Below are positions 22,034-34,499 of a DNA stretch of 64,000 nt, piece after piece. This stretch comes from Botryosphaeria dothidea (lineage: Eukaryota; Ascomycota; Dothideomycetes; Botryosphaeriales; Botryosphaeriaceae). Each line of letters begins with the position of its first letter. The first letter of the stretch is position 1. The notes under the pieces are model-generated. The model saw only the letters and a program-made list of their open reading frames with translations. It ran no database searches and had not been told where the DNA came from. Location: positions 1,426,001-1,490,000 of the forward strand of contig WWBZ02000073.1 of the NCBI GenBank assembly GCA_011503125.2. The letters are read 5' to 3'. The translations under genes and the position numbers were made by a program.

Positions 22034-25000
22034 TTACCAGTTAAGTGTCCAATCCGCATCCCACGCCCCACCCTCCACCACACCATCCAACCCCGTCACG
22101 CTCAACACCCCACTCGTCGCATTCCAATCCCACTTCGTACCAACATCCACCCCGTTGAGGCTCACACCCTTCGGCTCCGTCTCAACGCCCAGCACCGTCA
22201 CATTCGCCAACGCATTCCCATCCTTGTACGTGCCCACCGCACTCGCGCTCAACTCCCCCTCCTCCGCCACAAACGCAACGCTCAGCGTCGCGTTCGGCGT
22301 CAAACTCTCGCCATCATCGAGATACAACTCGCCCTTGGCCGTTCCCTGCCGGCCCAACGCGACCAACAACGCCCACGGCGTCTGGCGGGCCTCGCGCGTC
22401 GTGAGCTTCGGCTCCTGCAGCGGCAAGACGCTGCCGCCCCTGACGAACACCGGGATATGTCCAAGTGGGGCATCCAGCGTCTTGTTCTCACCGGCTTTAG
22501 CATCCACAGCTTCCTGCGTGTACCAATCGTACCACTTCTCAGCAGAGACTCCAGGGAAGACGCCGCGCACGGTCGAAGTGTTGGGTGCGAGGACGGGAGT
22601 GACGAGGATGCTGGGGCCGAGGAGGAACTGGGTGTCGACGTCGGCAAGAGACGGGTCGTGCGGGAACTCCCAGGCGAGGGCGCGCATGACGGTGGAGCCG
22701 GTGGAGTGGGCTTGGTGGAAGAGGGTGTACATGTAAGGGAGCAGGGCGTAGCGGATTGCCATGGCCTTTTTGCTGGCGTCGATGACGGAGGACCAGACTG
22801 ATACGATGTCAGAAAGAGACTCGGAAAGAGGTTGTGGGGATCACGGCTTACCGTAGGGTTCCTGAGAATTGGCACTCAAAGTGTTGTGGTTCCTGTAAAA
22901 CGGGAAGAAGGCGGACAGCTGCATCCAGCGGTTGCAGAGCTCCTCGTCGCTGTTGCCGTTGAAACCGCAGGTGTCGACGCCGAACATGGGGATGCCGAAG
23001 AGACTGAAAGACAGGGCTTGCGGGATACCGAAGTACATGTACGCCCACTTGGAGTAGCTGGAGCAAAATTTAGTGGAGCTTCATATGAAGGACCTGAGAA
23101 CTACTTACTTATCACCACCCCAATGACCAGCCCATTTTCCGGATCCAGCGAAAGTGGAGCGGCCAATTATGAAAGGCCTCTTTCCAGGGAAAACATCGAG
23201 CAAGCCTTGATACGTCGCGTTCAAAATCTGGTGACCGAATAGATTGTGCACGTCGTATTCCTGCACGCCATTGAAGTGCGTGGCATTAGGTGAGACAGCA
23301 TGGACAGCCAGGTCACCCTGAACGTTATCAATAACATATGGAGGATAGTTGACATCCCTCACACCGGGAGTAGGAGTAGTCCGAAGGTAGCTGGTTGTTT
23401 CAGAACTCGAAGCAGCCGAAGAGGTTGATGCAGCCTGGCTGGAGGAAGCAGATGAAGCAGACGCGGCTTCAGTAGCGTTCGTGATGTCGAAGCCTTCCGG
23501 GAAATCATAGATGACATTACCTGGCTCTCCAGGAAGAGAGAACGGAGGGTGCGCAGGGTTGAGCGAGAGATTGCCAGAGCCGCAGGAGCCAACGCAGAAG
23601 GAAGAAACCTCAGACATGTCAATCCAGATGCCATCGAATGGAACCTCTTTGTGCCACCGCACAAGCTCATCGGACCACCACGGAACGCTCGTGTCAATCA
23701 ACCAATCTGGGAAGACAGTGTAGCCTGGCCAGACGGCGCCGATGTATTCGCTTCCATCAGGGTTCTTGATGAAGGCTCCAGACTCGTTACCCCTGATGTA
23801 AGTTGCATAGGCATCCGTCGCGTTCTCCGGATTGGGAATGTAAATGGCGCTGTCAACAATGGGGATGAAATGCCTTCCACCATCGTGTAGACGCTTCAGC
23901 ACCTCAAGGCCTTCTTTGACCGGGAAAGTGTTCGGATCCGAAGTAAAATCTCTGTACTCCAACATGTAATCAATATCCAGCCAGAGGTTTTCTAGCGGGA
24001 TCTCAAACTTGACGAAGTTGTCGACAACCTCCTCGAACTGAGACCAGTTGGCGTAACCCCAGCGACACTGGTGGAATCCGAAGGTGAAGTACTGTTGCAT
24101 GGCGGGGAGACCAATGGCGCCGTACTGGTACTGCTTCGTAACCTCAGGCTGGGACGGTCCGTCGAAGAAGAAGAGATCAATGCTTCCACCGAGAGTGCGC
24201 CAGGTCACGTTCTCCGGTCTCAGCAGGATTTCTTGGCCGTGGGCGTTGCGCAGAAAGACTCCGTGAGAGTACGAGACGTACGAGGCATTCGATGCAGCAT
24301 CACTGGTGTTGGAGACATAGGTCAAGTTTCCAGTGGCAGAATCAATCTCGAAGTACCTGGTGTCAAGGTAGAAGGGATGACTTCCGTAAATATTGTCATC
24401 GATTGGGTCACCCACGTCGGCAGCGTAGATGGTGGCTGTGAAATTGGTTCCGAGGCGCAGACCATGAATACGCTCTCCAAGACCGTAGATGTTGTATTCT
24501 TCCGGCATGGAAGTAACAAATTCTATGAATTGGTCCTCGTAAACCAGGACGCTGCCCTCAGTGCTGAAGACGACATCACCAGTCGAGCGCCGGATGACAG
24601 TGAAGTAAAAGCTGGGGTCATTGCTCCAAGTGACTTGGAAGTCGTTTTCCTGGATAGTCGAGTTGGCATCGGTATCCAGAAGTGGCCGAGGAACGACCTC
24701 CTCGGGGAGGATGTAGTACGAGGAATTCGAGGGATCGATATCCGCCGGGCTGATATTGATGGCGAGACGATCCGCATTCTGATATTGCACGGTGAGGTTC
24801 AACGTCTCAACATCTGTGCCGTACACGTTGCAAGCCTTTCCTGCGAGGCTCAGGGTGGCCGAGAAGCCGTAGGCGTTCCGACGTACGTCGGATGCCTTGT
24901 AGCCTGGACAAACAGTCTGAGCATCAACGGCCTCGGGATCCTCGATATTGGGGAGAAGGTTCTGGCCAACGTCGGCGCTAGTCGGAACGGTAAATTTGGG

Positions 25001-25174
25001 AAGATAGCGTGTGGTGCTGGCTGTGCCCACACTTGCAGTAGAAACGGGGGACGCAGATGCAGTCAGCCCGTCTCCTCCGTTCGAGGCGAGGCTCGACTGT
25101 GCCTGAGCAATGCTCGCAACTGTCAGCACCGAGCACGCCCATGCCCGCAGGCTAGGCAGCGGCGAAGGTGCCAT
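22034..25174 (-). CDS. agdC: Secreted GH31 alpha/beta-glucosidase
   Basis: Three exons (25174-23109, 23057-22852, 22797-22034; introns of 51 and 54 nt) encode 1,011 residues. The family cleaves terminal alpha-linked glucose from maltose, oligosaccharides or starch fragments outside the cell. The start MAPSPLPSLRAW gives a signal peptide with a likely cut after an Ala-Gln-Ala. The N-terminal domain begins with CPGYKASDVR, as in Aspergillus AgdC-type enzymes. The catalytic barrel shows the nucleophile in GIWIDMSE (Asp519) and the acid/base in GHWGGDN (Asp688; the Asn codon is completed across intron 1). A Ser/Ala-rich segment near residue 590 is likely flexible. Many Asn-x-Ser/Thr sites suggest glycosylation. 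It is somewhat longer than typical AgdC proteins (about 880), so the exact subfamily is inferred. Confidence 0.93.
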
Positions 25175-27309
25175 GGTAAAGAGAAGATGGAAACAAGAGA
25201 TGAGTCCACGGAAACACGATCCGTCACTGGGGAGAAATGGAAGGATGGGGAACACAAAATAGGGAGGGGAAAGAACGTAATATAAACGGCGGGGTGGATT
25301 GCCATTGGCCTCAACGCCAAGCAGTGCCGTGATGTAGCAGCGCGGTCAAAGGCGGGCAGGGTGCCATGGAGCAATTGTCCCCGCACAGGGCGGTGATGAC
25401 GATGGTGGTCCATGGCGCAGGCGCAAGGGCTGCATAAGCGAGGGAACGGGGCGGGAGGTCAAGAGTCACACGACGCCAACGGGTAGGCTCGATGGAGATG
25501 AGGCTCGACGCAGAGGGCTCCGCGGACGGCGATTGACAGGAGAGACGGGTTCAATGACACCACACTCACCAGCCGCAGTGGAGAAAGGAAGTCTCCCCAG
25601 CACCCCAGGGCCCACAGCACTAAGTCGCAGATCGGCATGGCTGGTTGACGGAGCTGAAGACGGCGGCGGCGGAGGCAAGCAGCAAATGGTTTCTCCGGGC
25701 GGCTTTGGGTGGGTGCCGACTTTGGGCCAAACGGAAAAGAGCCGCGAAATTGGACGGCTCCCAAATGGAGGCGGCGGCGAAGGCAGAGGGACAGATGGAG
25801 AGAGGATTGCGGGGTTCGGGAGCGGGTGGCACAAGCAAACAAGCTGCAGCTGCAAGCTTGCTCAAGCTCCGCGCCTCACCACGCCACCTCCCTCTCCGCC
25901 GCTGAACCAGCACCTGTCGTCCATCTGCGTGGCGCTCCTCGACTTTGGCTGCCATTCAGTGCCGTCGCGCGTGGAATGTTCCCCGCTGCTTCTAGCGCAG
26001 TTGCCAGACCAGGCCTGCCGTGTGCCTGACGCGTCGACGAACGCACCTGACAGCAAGAAACAGCGCTGCAAAACTCCGAGCCTACCTCGAGTGGCGCGCC
26101 GCCCTTGGGCCTCCGCAGTCGTCCCACCAGCAAGCGCGGGACGGTGGGCAGTCGGTCGAGTAGCTGGAGAATAATACCGCCATCAAGGTTGGCCATCCCG
26201 TGGGGATCCGCCCTCCTTCCTATTGGCTGCATGTCGGCCCGGAACGTGTTCATGCCACACTAACACCAGACAACCACACGGCGTGAGAAGAAAGGCCACT
26301 CGTAATTACTTAGCTATTCCACTCCTCTCTCTCCGCACCCCCACTCACTACCTATGCTCCTACACCGCTCCGTCACGCTCTGTGCAAAACCTGAAAAGTG
26401 GAGGGGAAAACAAAGGAAATCGAACGGCAATAGATGATGGGGTTCGTTGAAATCTGAGCTGAGAAGACCGTCGTAACCCACCACGGTTACCGCTGAGTCG
26501 CAACAGCCGCAGCCGTCGTGCGCTACGCCAGCCCTCTCTTTCTTTTTTTTTTGTTGTTCTCCTCGCACACACACCACGGTAATGAACTCCATCGACACCA
26601 TGTCCCGCCAGCCAATCACCGCCGTATTAAAGAGAAATAAAAAACAAAAAGGAACCTGTTGTCTGCATCGGCCAAACAAGTGCACCCGCTGCGCCCGGCG
26701 CCTGTTGTCTTTATCCGAACAAGGAAATGGTTTGGATTGGTACGAAACATGCCTCAAGCGGGGATATTATCGAACACGAAACTCTGCGAACGGCGTGTAT
26801 GTGGCGCGTTGTCGGTGTTTTTAAAAAAAGGACTCGAACTGAAAGGGGGTACTAGAAACATTTGACAACCACGCAGATGCCAGGCCCGCAAACCCTTGAA
26901 CGCCTCCGGATGCAAGCAAGGCAACCAGGGATACAACTCTGAGAGAAAGCCATGACAGTGCTGAAGATGAAAACGAGAAAAAGTCGTGTTGTGACATGAA
27001 ATCAAGAAAGGAGAATAGAAAGGAAAAGCTGTTTAATCCCGCCATGTGCACAATTCCAACCACCCCACAAAACGCAAAAAGAAAACACAGCCTGCGCAAT
27101 GTACGAAGCCTGCCACCGATACCTATTTTGCACAATTCCTCGAAGCGATGCAGCTCTGCTCGACCCAGCCCAGCGATGTACAACTCGCTCAACTCGCCGT
27201 CCAAATCCGCGACCCCAAGTATGCAATGACAGGTCTCGAAGCGCAGATGCTTCGATCTCTATGGTTCCTCAATGGTATTAGGTTTCAAATACTTCCAATC
27301 GCCCATCGC
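25175..27309. other. Intergenic, glucosidase promoter and kinase 3' flank
   Basis: This 2.1-kb spacer has several GC-rich overlapping frames without domains or splice signals, and a T-tract near 26,543. No gene, repeat or RNA is recognised. Confidence 0.45.
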
Positions 27310-30300
27310 TCAACCACCCCTGGCCTTGCCACGCCGACGGAAGAGATCCATGACTCTGCGTGCCGCACCCGAGCTTCCTGAATGCTTCTGGTTGTCCTCG
27401 TACGCGTCGGCGAAACGACGGTTCTTCTGAAGAACGCGTGCTCGGCCTTCCCGTGGTTCCGACACCGCTTCAGCACTGTCATACGGCGCGTTGCGCGACC
27501 GATACGGCAATGATTGCGGTCCTTGTGACGAAAGATCCGACTCATTGCCATGATAGTATGCGTTGCCTTGATCCGAATTGGACGGGTATTGTTGCATCGT
27601 GTTGTCCTCGTACTGGTAGCTCGGCTGAGCTGGCTGGAACTGTGTTTGATCCGCCGGCGCTGACGTCGGCCCGCGCGTCGACATTTGACTTCTGCGCTTC
27701 TGCCGGACGTCAGTCGTCTCCCCGGTGCGGCGGTGGTCAAGATCCTCGTAAGTGATGGGGATGGTGTTGCCGGTGCTCTGGCTGGGCGAAGGACTCTCGC
27801 CACGTCCGAAGGCCATTTGGGGCCGGGATGATGCCCGTTGCCGCCCTGCCGCACCAATCGAGCGGCGGTCAGCTGCACCAGATGACTCTTTGTTCCCACC
27901 AGTGAAGCTCTTCATGGAGAATGAGGCAGGAAGCAAAGAGAATCTGCGCGACGATCTGTTGCCCGAGGGTGCTCCGTCGCTGGCCTTGCGGCTGAAGCTC
28001 AACGAGGGGCGTCGAGAAGATTCCGTCGATTTCCTGTTGTTTGCGCTGTCTCCACTGTTGATTGAATTGTTCATGCTGACAGGAGGGTACGACTTCTGCG
28101 GCTTCTGACCGGAGCCTCCACTGAACAACGAAGTTCTGAAGATCTTCTCTCCAATGCCTCCAACAGTGTTGGACCTCTTGTGGCTGTTGTTGCGCGAGGA
28201 ATGGGTCTGCGCCTCCTGCTGTGGCTGATAACCGGCGGATGGCATTCTTTGGGTCGACGGCTGGCCCACACCTCCAGACGGATCCTGGTCCTGCGGCATC
28301 GGGGCAGATATAACATATTGCTTGCCCTTCGGCTGCGAGAAGCGACCTTGGGCATTAGTAGCAGCAACAGTAGCCGCCGCAGGCTGGCCGTAAGAATTGC
28401 CCCGCGAGGGAAGTCTCGAAGAGCCACCGAGAGTACCTCCAGTAGACGGTCTTGCTGAAGATGTGACTGGGGCGTTTCCAAACGGCGAATCTGAAATAGA
28501 GCGCGGGCCTTCGCGATTCTGGCGCGAGGCGGCCGGGACCTGTTGCGCAGATCCCGCTGAAGGACGGCGCTGCCTGTTCGCGGATGAAGAGTACCCATCG
28601 GATGCTGGCACCTCGACCGGACCCTGATTGTCCAACTTGGAGCGCGTGCGCTGTGCGCCACCCTGAGCCAGGGGTGCTGTGGGACCTGCGGTCGCCGTTG
28701 AAGCCTCCCCGCCTCTTTGAGTTTGTGTGTGGGGTGCAACATATTCGACCTGCACCGTTCTGCGTTTGGCGTCCCGTCTGCCCTGCTTTTCCGGCGTCTC
28801 GGTTTGATCGATATGGCCATGCTTCTGGGTCAGGCCTCCAACGGCGGCGACAGATGTGTGCTGCTTGCTTGCTTCCCGAACCGACGCACTGCGAGCAAGC
28901 TGCGGGGCCTCGTAAGGATCCTCTGTGCGGAAGGTTAGCTTGCCTTGGTTTATGCTGGGTGCGACACCAAAAGTTCATGTCGCGGGGCAATATAAAAATG
29001 CGCGTAAAATATAACTTACCCGGCGGTACAGTCGTGTTGGCAATGTCGCTCGAGGTGGTAGTGCTGCTTGTGATGAATCCCACAACATGCGCATACTCGC
29101 TCAGCCAGCTGTGCCTAGCAACCTCGAACAAATCCGCTCGCTTGCGCGGATCAGGGACGAGAATTCGTTTCAAAAGGTCGCGGGCGTGCGGCGTGACGTA
29201 TTCGGGGAAAGTTAGAGGGGTAGAAACGATGTACTTGTAGAGGAGGTTGATGTTATCGCCTTCAGGGTTGGCAGGATCGTCGTCGAACGGTAGGTATCCG
29301 GCCAACATAGCGTACTACACGTGGTTGGGTATGTGTTAGCCTTTGACCGGCGATTGCTGCCTAGCCTCTTCCTTGGAACTTACCAAAATAACGCCACAAC
29401 TCCAGACGTCCACTTTCCTGCCGGTATATAAAGAGTCGCTGACGACCAGTTCTGGCGCTGCGTAGCATGGACTTCCGCAACTTGTCTGCATCAGATCCCC
29501 GCGGCGATGCCCACTTTCGCCTACTATCTCCAATCCCGTCTTTTTCACAAACTCCTTGTTTCCGAGGTTATATTCTATTTCGTCCCCAAGCTCGTCGTTG
29601 GGATCGAACGTGTTGGCAAACCCGAAGTCGGTGATGATGATGTTCTTGTTGCGATCGAGGAGAAGGTTCTCGAGCTTGAGGTCGCGGTGCACGATACCTT
29701 TCTTGTGCAGATAGCCTACGCCAGAAACCAGCTGGGCAAATAGGCGGCGCGCCGAATTGTCTTTCAGGTACCGATGGTTGAGGATGTAATCGAACAGCTC
29801 ACCGCCGGACGCGTACTCCAGAATGATGCCGATGTGCCTTTCTGTCTCGACCATCTCGTGCAGGCGCACGATGTTGGGGTGCTGCAGCCCGCGCAGAATG
29901 GAGATCTCACGGTAGATCTTGGGCAACCGGCTGGGGTTGGAGCCAAGGACTTCTCTCCGGATGAGCTTGATAGCGACCTGGACTCCGCCGTCCTTTTTCC
30001 ATCCCATCTTGACCTTGCCGAACTCTCCCTCGCCTAGTGTTTGGCCCAGGATGTAGTCGCCGAACTTGGTCTCCCTTCGCTTCTCCCTCGAGTGGTCCTG
30101 CCGGCTCTTACCCGCACCGCGGCCGCCATCGTCGACACCTTCGTTCCCCACCAGGCCCAGTCCGGTGATTGGCGTGATGTCAGCGCCAGTCGGAGCGGGC
30201 CGCGTCTCCGCCATGCGGGCCTGCTCGCGGGCAATGTCCTCTTGGGGGTCCGCAATGACCAGGCGGTTGATGACCGTGCTTTCTTCCCTGGGCAGATTAG

Positions 30301-30907
30301 ATCCCATCGGTGGAGTACCGACGGCGGTGGCAGAGCGGCTGTGGGAGGGCGTCTGCTTTGTCCGGGACGACGACGAGGCGGCACTGGACTGGTAGTTTTG
30401 CTGCTCGCGGGACGGCTGGCGTCGGCGCTGGGCAGCGTTTGCGGCGGCGCTGGCAGGATCTTCCCTCATGTTCTGCGAGGCGGTGCGGGACGACGGCGGG
30501 CGCTCATCTGTAGATCGTTGACTCTGGTACGGGTCTTGTGCGGGCTGGGCGGAGGTGCGATGAGTCGAGGAAGTGCGAGGCGGCGGCACGGGGCCCTGGT
30601 GGGCATTGTACGGCGACGAGGCGATGACGGGCGACGGCTGGGTGGACGACGACGCGGGCTGCGCGCGCGGGGTTGTCATGTCGGAGGTGTTGGAGTTGGA
30701 CGGCGAGTAATGTTGCGATTGTTGCGGTGTGGAGGGCTCGCCATTCCCACTTGGGCGCGCCGACCTGGTGCTCCTCTGTTGGGGCGGCGAGCTCTGCGCT
30801 GGGGCAGGCTGCTGCTGGTAGTACTGGTCGCGGCCGTGAGGCGGCTGCTGGTACTGGCCACGGGCGGAAATGGTGGGACCGGTCTGCTGTACCGCGGCCG
30901 AAGACAT
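27310..30907 (-). CDS. KIN4-type serine/threonine protein kinase
   Basis: Three exons (30907-29384, 29314-29020, 28922-27310; introns of 69 and 97 nt, phase checked) encode 1,143 residues. KIN4-type kinases act in the yeast spindle position checkpoint at the cell cortex and mother spindle pole. The first ~280 residues are Gln/Ser/Pro-rich and disordered. The kinase domain has LGEGEFGKV, Lys314 (VAIKLI), HRDLKLEN with Asp409, DFG with Asp427, TSCGSPCYAAPELV, and [20 protein letters not shown] spanning intron 1. Between DFG and TSCGSP there is an insert of about 25 residues absent from yeast Kin4. The long C-terminal half is low complexity, Ser/Gln/Arg-rich. The start at 30907 (MSSAAVQQ) is the first ATG in frame. 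Closest-family assignment is from motif memory. Confidence 0.9.
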
Positions 30908-33900
30908 CGTGCTGTTGCGCCGGCTCGGCGATCCGTCAGGGTTCAGCAACGCGTTCGCTGTTGGCTGGCACTCGCTGCACGGGGTACTGGAGCTCGGCGG
31001 GCGCGGTCGGGCGTGCTGTGCTGGCTCGCGGCGCGACGGGGGGGGCTCAGAAGAGGCGGTCGGTGGTGTGCAAGGTCAAGGAGAGACGCGGCTGCTTGGG
31101 CGGGACTTCACATGTGGGTTGGCCGCGCGATGCAGCTTTGGGTCGAGCTGTCCTGTCGCTGCCCTCGGGGTGCCTTAGCGAGTGTGGACCTTGGCTGCAC
31201 ACGGTGATTGGCGTGCGAGCGGCGGCGGACAGAGGGCGGGCGTCTCGGCGACTGCGACTGGCAGCGGGAGCCGTGGGAGCGAAGGTAGTGGTGGAGAGTC
31301 GATTGTAGGTGGAGCGGCAGGCTCGACTGAGTCTGGCGTGCAGCGGCCGGCTTGGGCTCTGCTTGCACGACAATTTGCGCGAGAAAGGGCCTCGGGGTGC
31401 TAGCATATCATGGCGCCTCTCAGGCTTCAGGGGGGGCAGCTACTCCGGCGCACGCCCCCGCCAGCTAAACGCCGGCCGACATCAGCAATCTGCGACGCCT
31501 GTGGCTGCTCCGGGGGTGTCCTGGCTGTGACGAGATTGGCCTTGTCGGTGATCGCGATACCCGCCTGCTGCGCGCTCATATTTGAAAAAGTTGGCCGCAC
31601 CCGACGGCCTGGGATGGGATGACCTTGTTTCACGGCCTCGCTGCAGTGGCAGGCGAGCTTCTTAGCTGTATGCCCAACACGACGAGCAAAACAGAGCGCG
31701 CCATCACCTTCCCCATCCGCGCGCCGTGTCGCGGTGCCTGCATCACGCCGCCGGCAATGGGATACCGACGACCAGGCCCAGCGATATTAAGGTAGTCCCT
31801 TGGCGTCATCTCTTCCGCCGTCCGTCTCCACGTGCGATCTCCCGCTGCCACTCTCCGCCGTCTGGCTGAATGCTGCTGAGCATGCGCGCGCCCGCCTGGT
31901 CCACGGCTACGCGCGCGCGCTTCTTGCGTGCCTGCGAGCCAGTCGCTCTGCTGTGTAGATCGCGCACCTCTCGGAGCCGCTTTGCGGATCACCCCTGTCC
32001 CTGCAGCCTGAGCGCTTCGTTTCAGACGCACAACTCCCGGCCTGCCGTGGCTTGATCTACTCCAACGTTGCTCTGGCATCCCATCACGACCAGCTCGTCA
32101 ACTGACCTCACAACGCGGCGCACGTCACCGTGAAGTCCGCGCGCGCCCAGCTACCGCCGACCAGGCCTTCTGAGTGCTGTCTTCCAGAACGCTTGCTCGG
32201 GGCCTGCCCTGCCGGCTGCTGCTCAGTGCGCGTCCGCCGCCAACCGTTCAGGGATTTCCTCCGAAAGACTCACAGCGCAGCGCTTGCACACGAAACTAAC
32301 GCCCTCCGCGCGAGGCGCATCGCCCTCAATGCGTCCATGTTAATCTCCCAACCGCCAGTGCCGGTCCTGGTCCGTCCGGCTTACCCCAGCCGCCCGTAGC
32401 TACGCCCCATGACGTCGGTTTTTGCGCATAACGAGCACGTCCAGAAGCCGTTCATGCGTGAAACGCCCGGAGCGAAAGCTTCTCCCGCCCGTTAGCAGCA
32501 GCGCCGCAGGATCGAGGCCCAATTCACGTGACCGACACGAAGCGGACGCGTCGCTGGCGCTCACGGCGGGTCGTCCCGAGCATGGCGCTGAAAAGCAATT
32601 TCAATGCCGATCCATCGGAGGCCTGCCACGGCTGCTTCGGGTCCCGTTGTCGGCACCCAATCCCGTCACTCGACACGCTGTTCGGATGGAACGTCCAGCG
32701 TGATGCTTGCTGTCACAATTAACCTCTGCCCCCGGCGTCCTTCTAGAGCCTTTCCAGAGCCAAGCGCCAGCTGTCCTCCTACTCGCTGCCGAGCGTAGCT
32801 ATTATTCACCCGCCACCTGCCCAAGCGGGTGATCTCCATGCGTCGCAATCCGTGCCACATCCCACCGGTTCGCCCAAAGCGGAGATACCCACTTTCGTAT
32901 GTCCGGGACTGTGTAGGGCAACCCGCCCGACTCATCTCCCCAGATCCAGGTTAGGGTTGAACAGCTGTACTGGTGTAAGGCCAGCTCGACTTCTATAGCT
33001 CGCTATACCTTCTCCTCGCCAAATCCCCTATAGCGCTACCTATACTCCTTGTGGGAGCCCGCTGCCTCGCCAATTTCGACATCTATTTCTATCCTCACTG
33101 AAACGCTGTTGCCCCTCTGCCCCTCTTCTTATCTCCATACGCCTCTATTTTTGTTTTGCTTACTTACGTCGTCAATGTCAGAAGGCTCTGACGCCTATCA
33201 ATAGCAGAAACCCCCTGAATGCTCCTTGCAAGAGGCATTGACCATCTATGCACTTCACACACTCACCTGCAAACGCGCACATATACAGCACTCGCCGTGG
33301 CTTTCGGTACCTCACAAACGCTCATCCCGCATGCCACCCGAAGAGGAAAAACAACTAAAAAAAATCCCACCCGCCAGTCGCTTCCCGAGACCGCGTTTTT
33401 GGCAAATCATTCCGCAGCGCCTGCTGATTATCCCCGAAGGTCATTTCGCTTTGATTTTGGGCGACGCGGCTCTGTGCTCCCAGCTCCTCCACACACCCAC
33501 AAATATGTGATCCCTATTCCCTTTGCTCGCTCCTCTCCCCCTTCTCTCGGAGCCAGCGCCAGGCGCCGCTGCCGTCGGCTCTTCTCCGAAGCTAGGCGAG
33601 CAGCCGCCGGAGGTACGTGCGGCAGACTCGGCAACGCTCGCGCATGCGCCTCGTTTTCTCTTGTTCGCCACTCGGCAAAGAAAAATGAGACAAGGGAGAA
33701 AGAATAAGAGGCTTAGGAGCTTTCTCCGGACAAACAGGGCATGGATTTCTCTGGCCGCCTACCTGAAGCTTCCTCGTGTTCGGAGCACGCCGAACCACAA
33801 CCAAAACGAACGGTCTGGCCCCGTGCTTCCAGAAAGGGGAAGTGGAAAGGATCAACGGGTACCATGTGCAGTGGCCAGTCACCGATCTTCCGAGTCAAGA

Positions 33901-34499
33901 GGAAGAGCAAAATTGACGGTCGTGCCCGCAGCTGCGTGTGGACCCTCTTTTTCCTTCCTGCACGTCATCTCGCGGGACATTTCCGGTCCGAGGCGTGGGT
34001 TCAGCCTTGTGGAGCTCCTTGTGGCCTGATTCGGTACCCGGAATGCCATTCACTCGGCTCATCCGACCCTGTGCTTTTGATCAAATTCCCCCGAAACTAC
34101 AGAGGGGCCGAGTGCGAAGATCAGGCCAGGATGGCCATGGGGAGTAGCGTTCACCCAGACAGTTCTGTCACAAAAAACATGCAACACTGGCGTCCAGACG
34201 AATACGTCAACTCCCCATGGCAGTGTTGAGCTGATATTTATCTGGCCTGTATGTTAGAACATCATATCAAGCGCTAACCTTCAGTTGAAGCACTCCTATC
34301 TATCCTCTATCACGATCTCTAGATACGCACGCCTGGATCTCGGATCGTGCCGTTAAAATCCACGACTGGAGAAATGAGACATGTATTTGTAATGGAGATC
34401 ATATTTCATTCATGCCCTCATAAGGTAGAGAATTCGTCATATTATGTACAATCATTAGGGCTATTGTCCTTTCGCAGCCATTCATAGTAGTGAAGCATG
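30908..34499. other. 3.6-kb gene-poor region upstream of the kinase
   Basis: GC-rich near the kinase, then C/T-rich. Open frames overlap on all strands without domains; none has convincing exon structure. It probably holds a long kinase leader and promoter. Nothing else is seen. Confidence 0.45.

Noticed and set aside
24071..25285. 404-codon plus-strand frame
   Set aside because: Antisense to the GH31 gene; no domain.
30041..31207. 388-codon plus-strand frame
   Set aside because: Antisense to the Gln/Ser-rich N-terminus of the kinase; Arg/Gly-rich shadow.
33811..33835. WPRAS in a plus-strand frame as a WPRD relative
   Set aside because: Ala replaces Asp and the frame continues without the Gly-Gly-stop ending.
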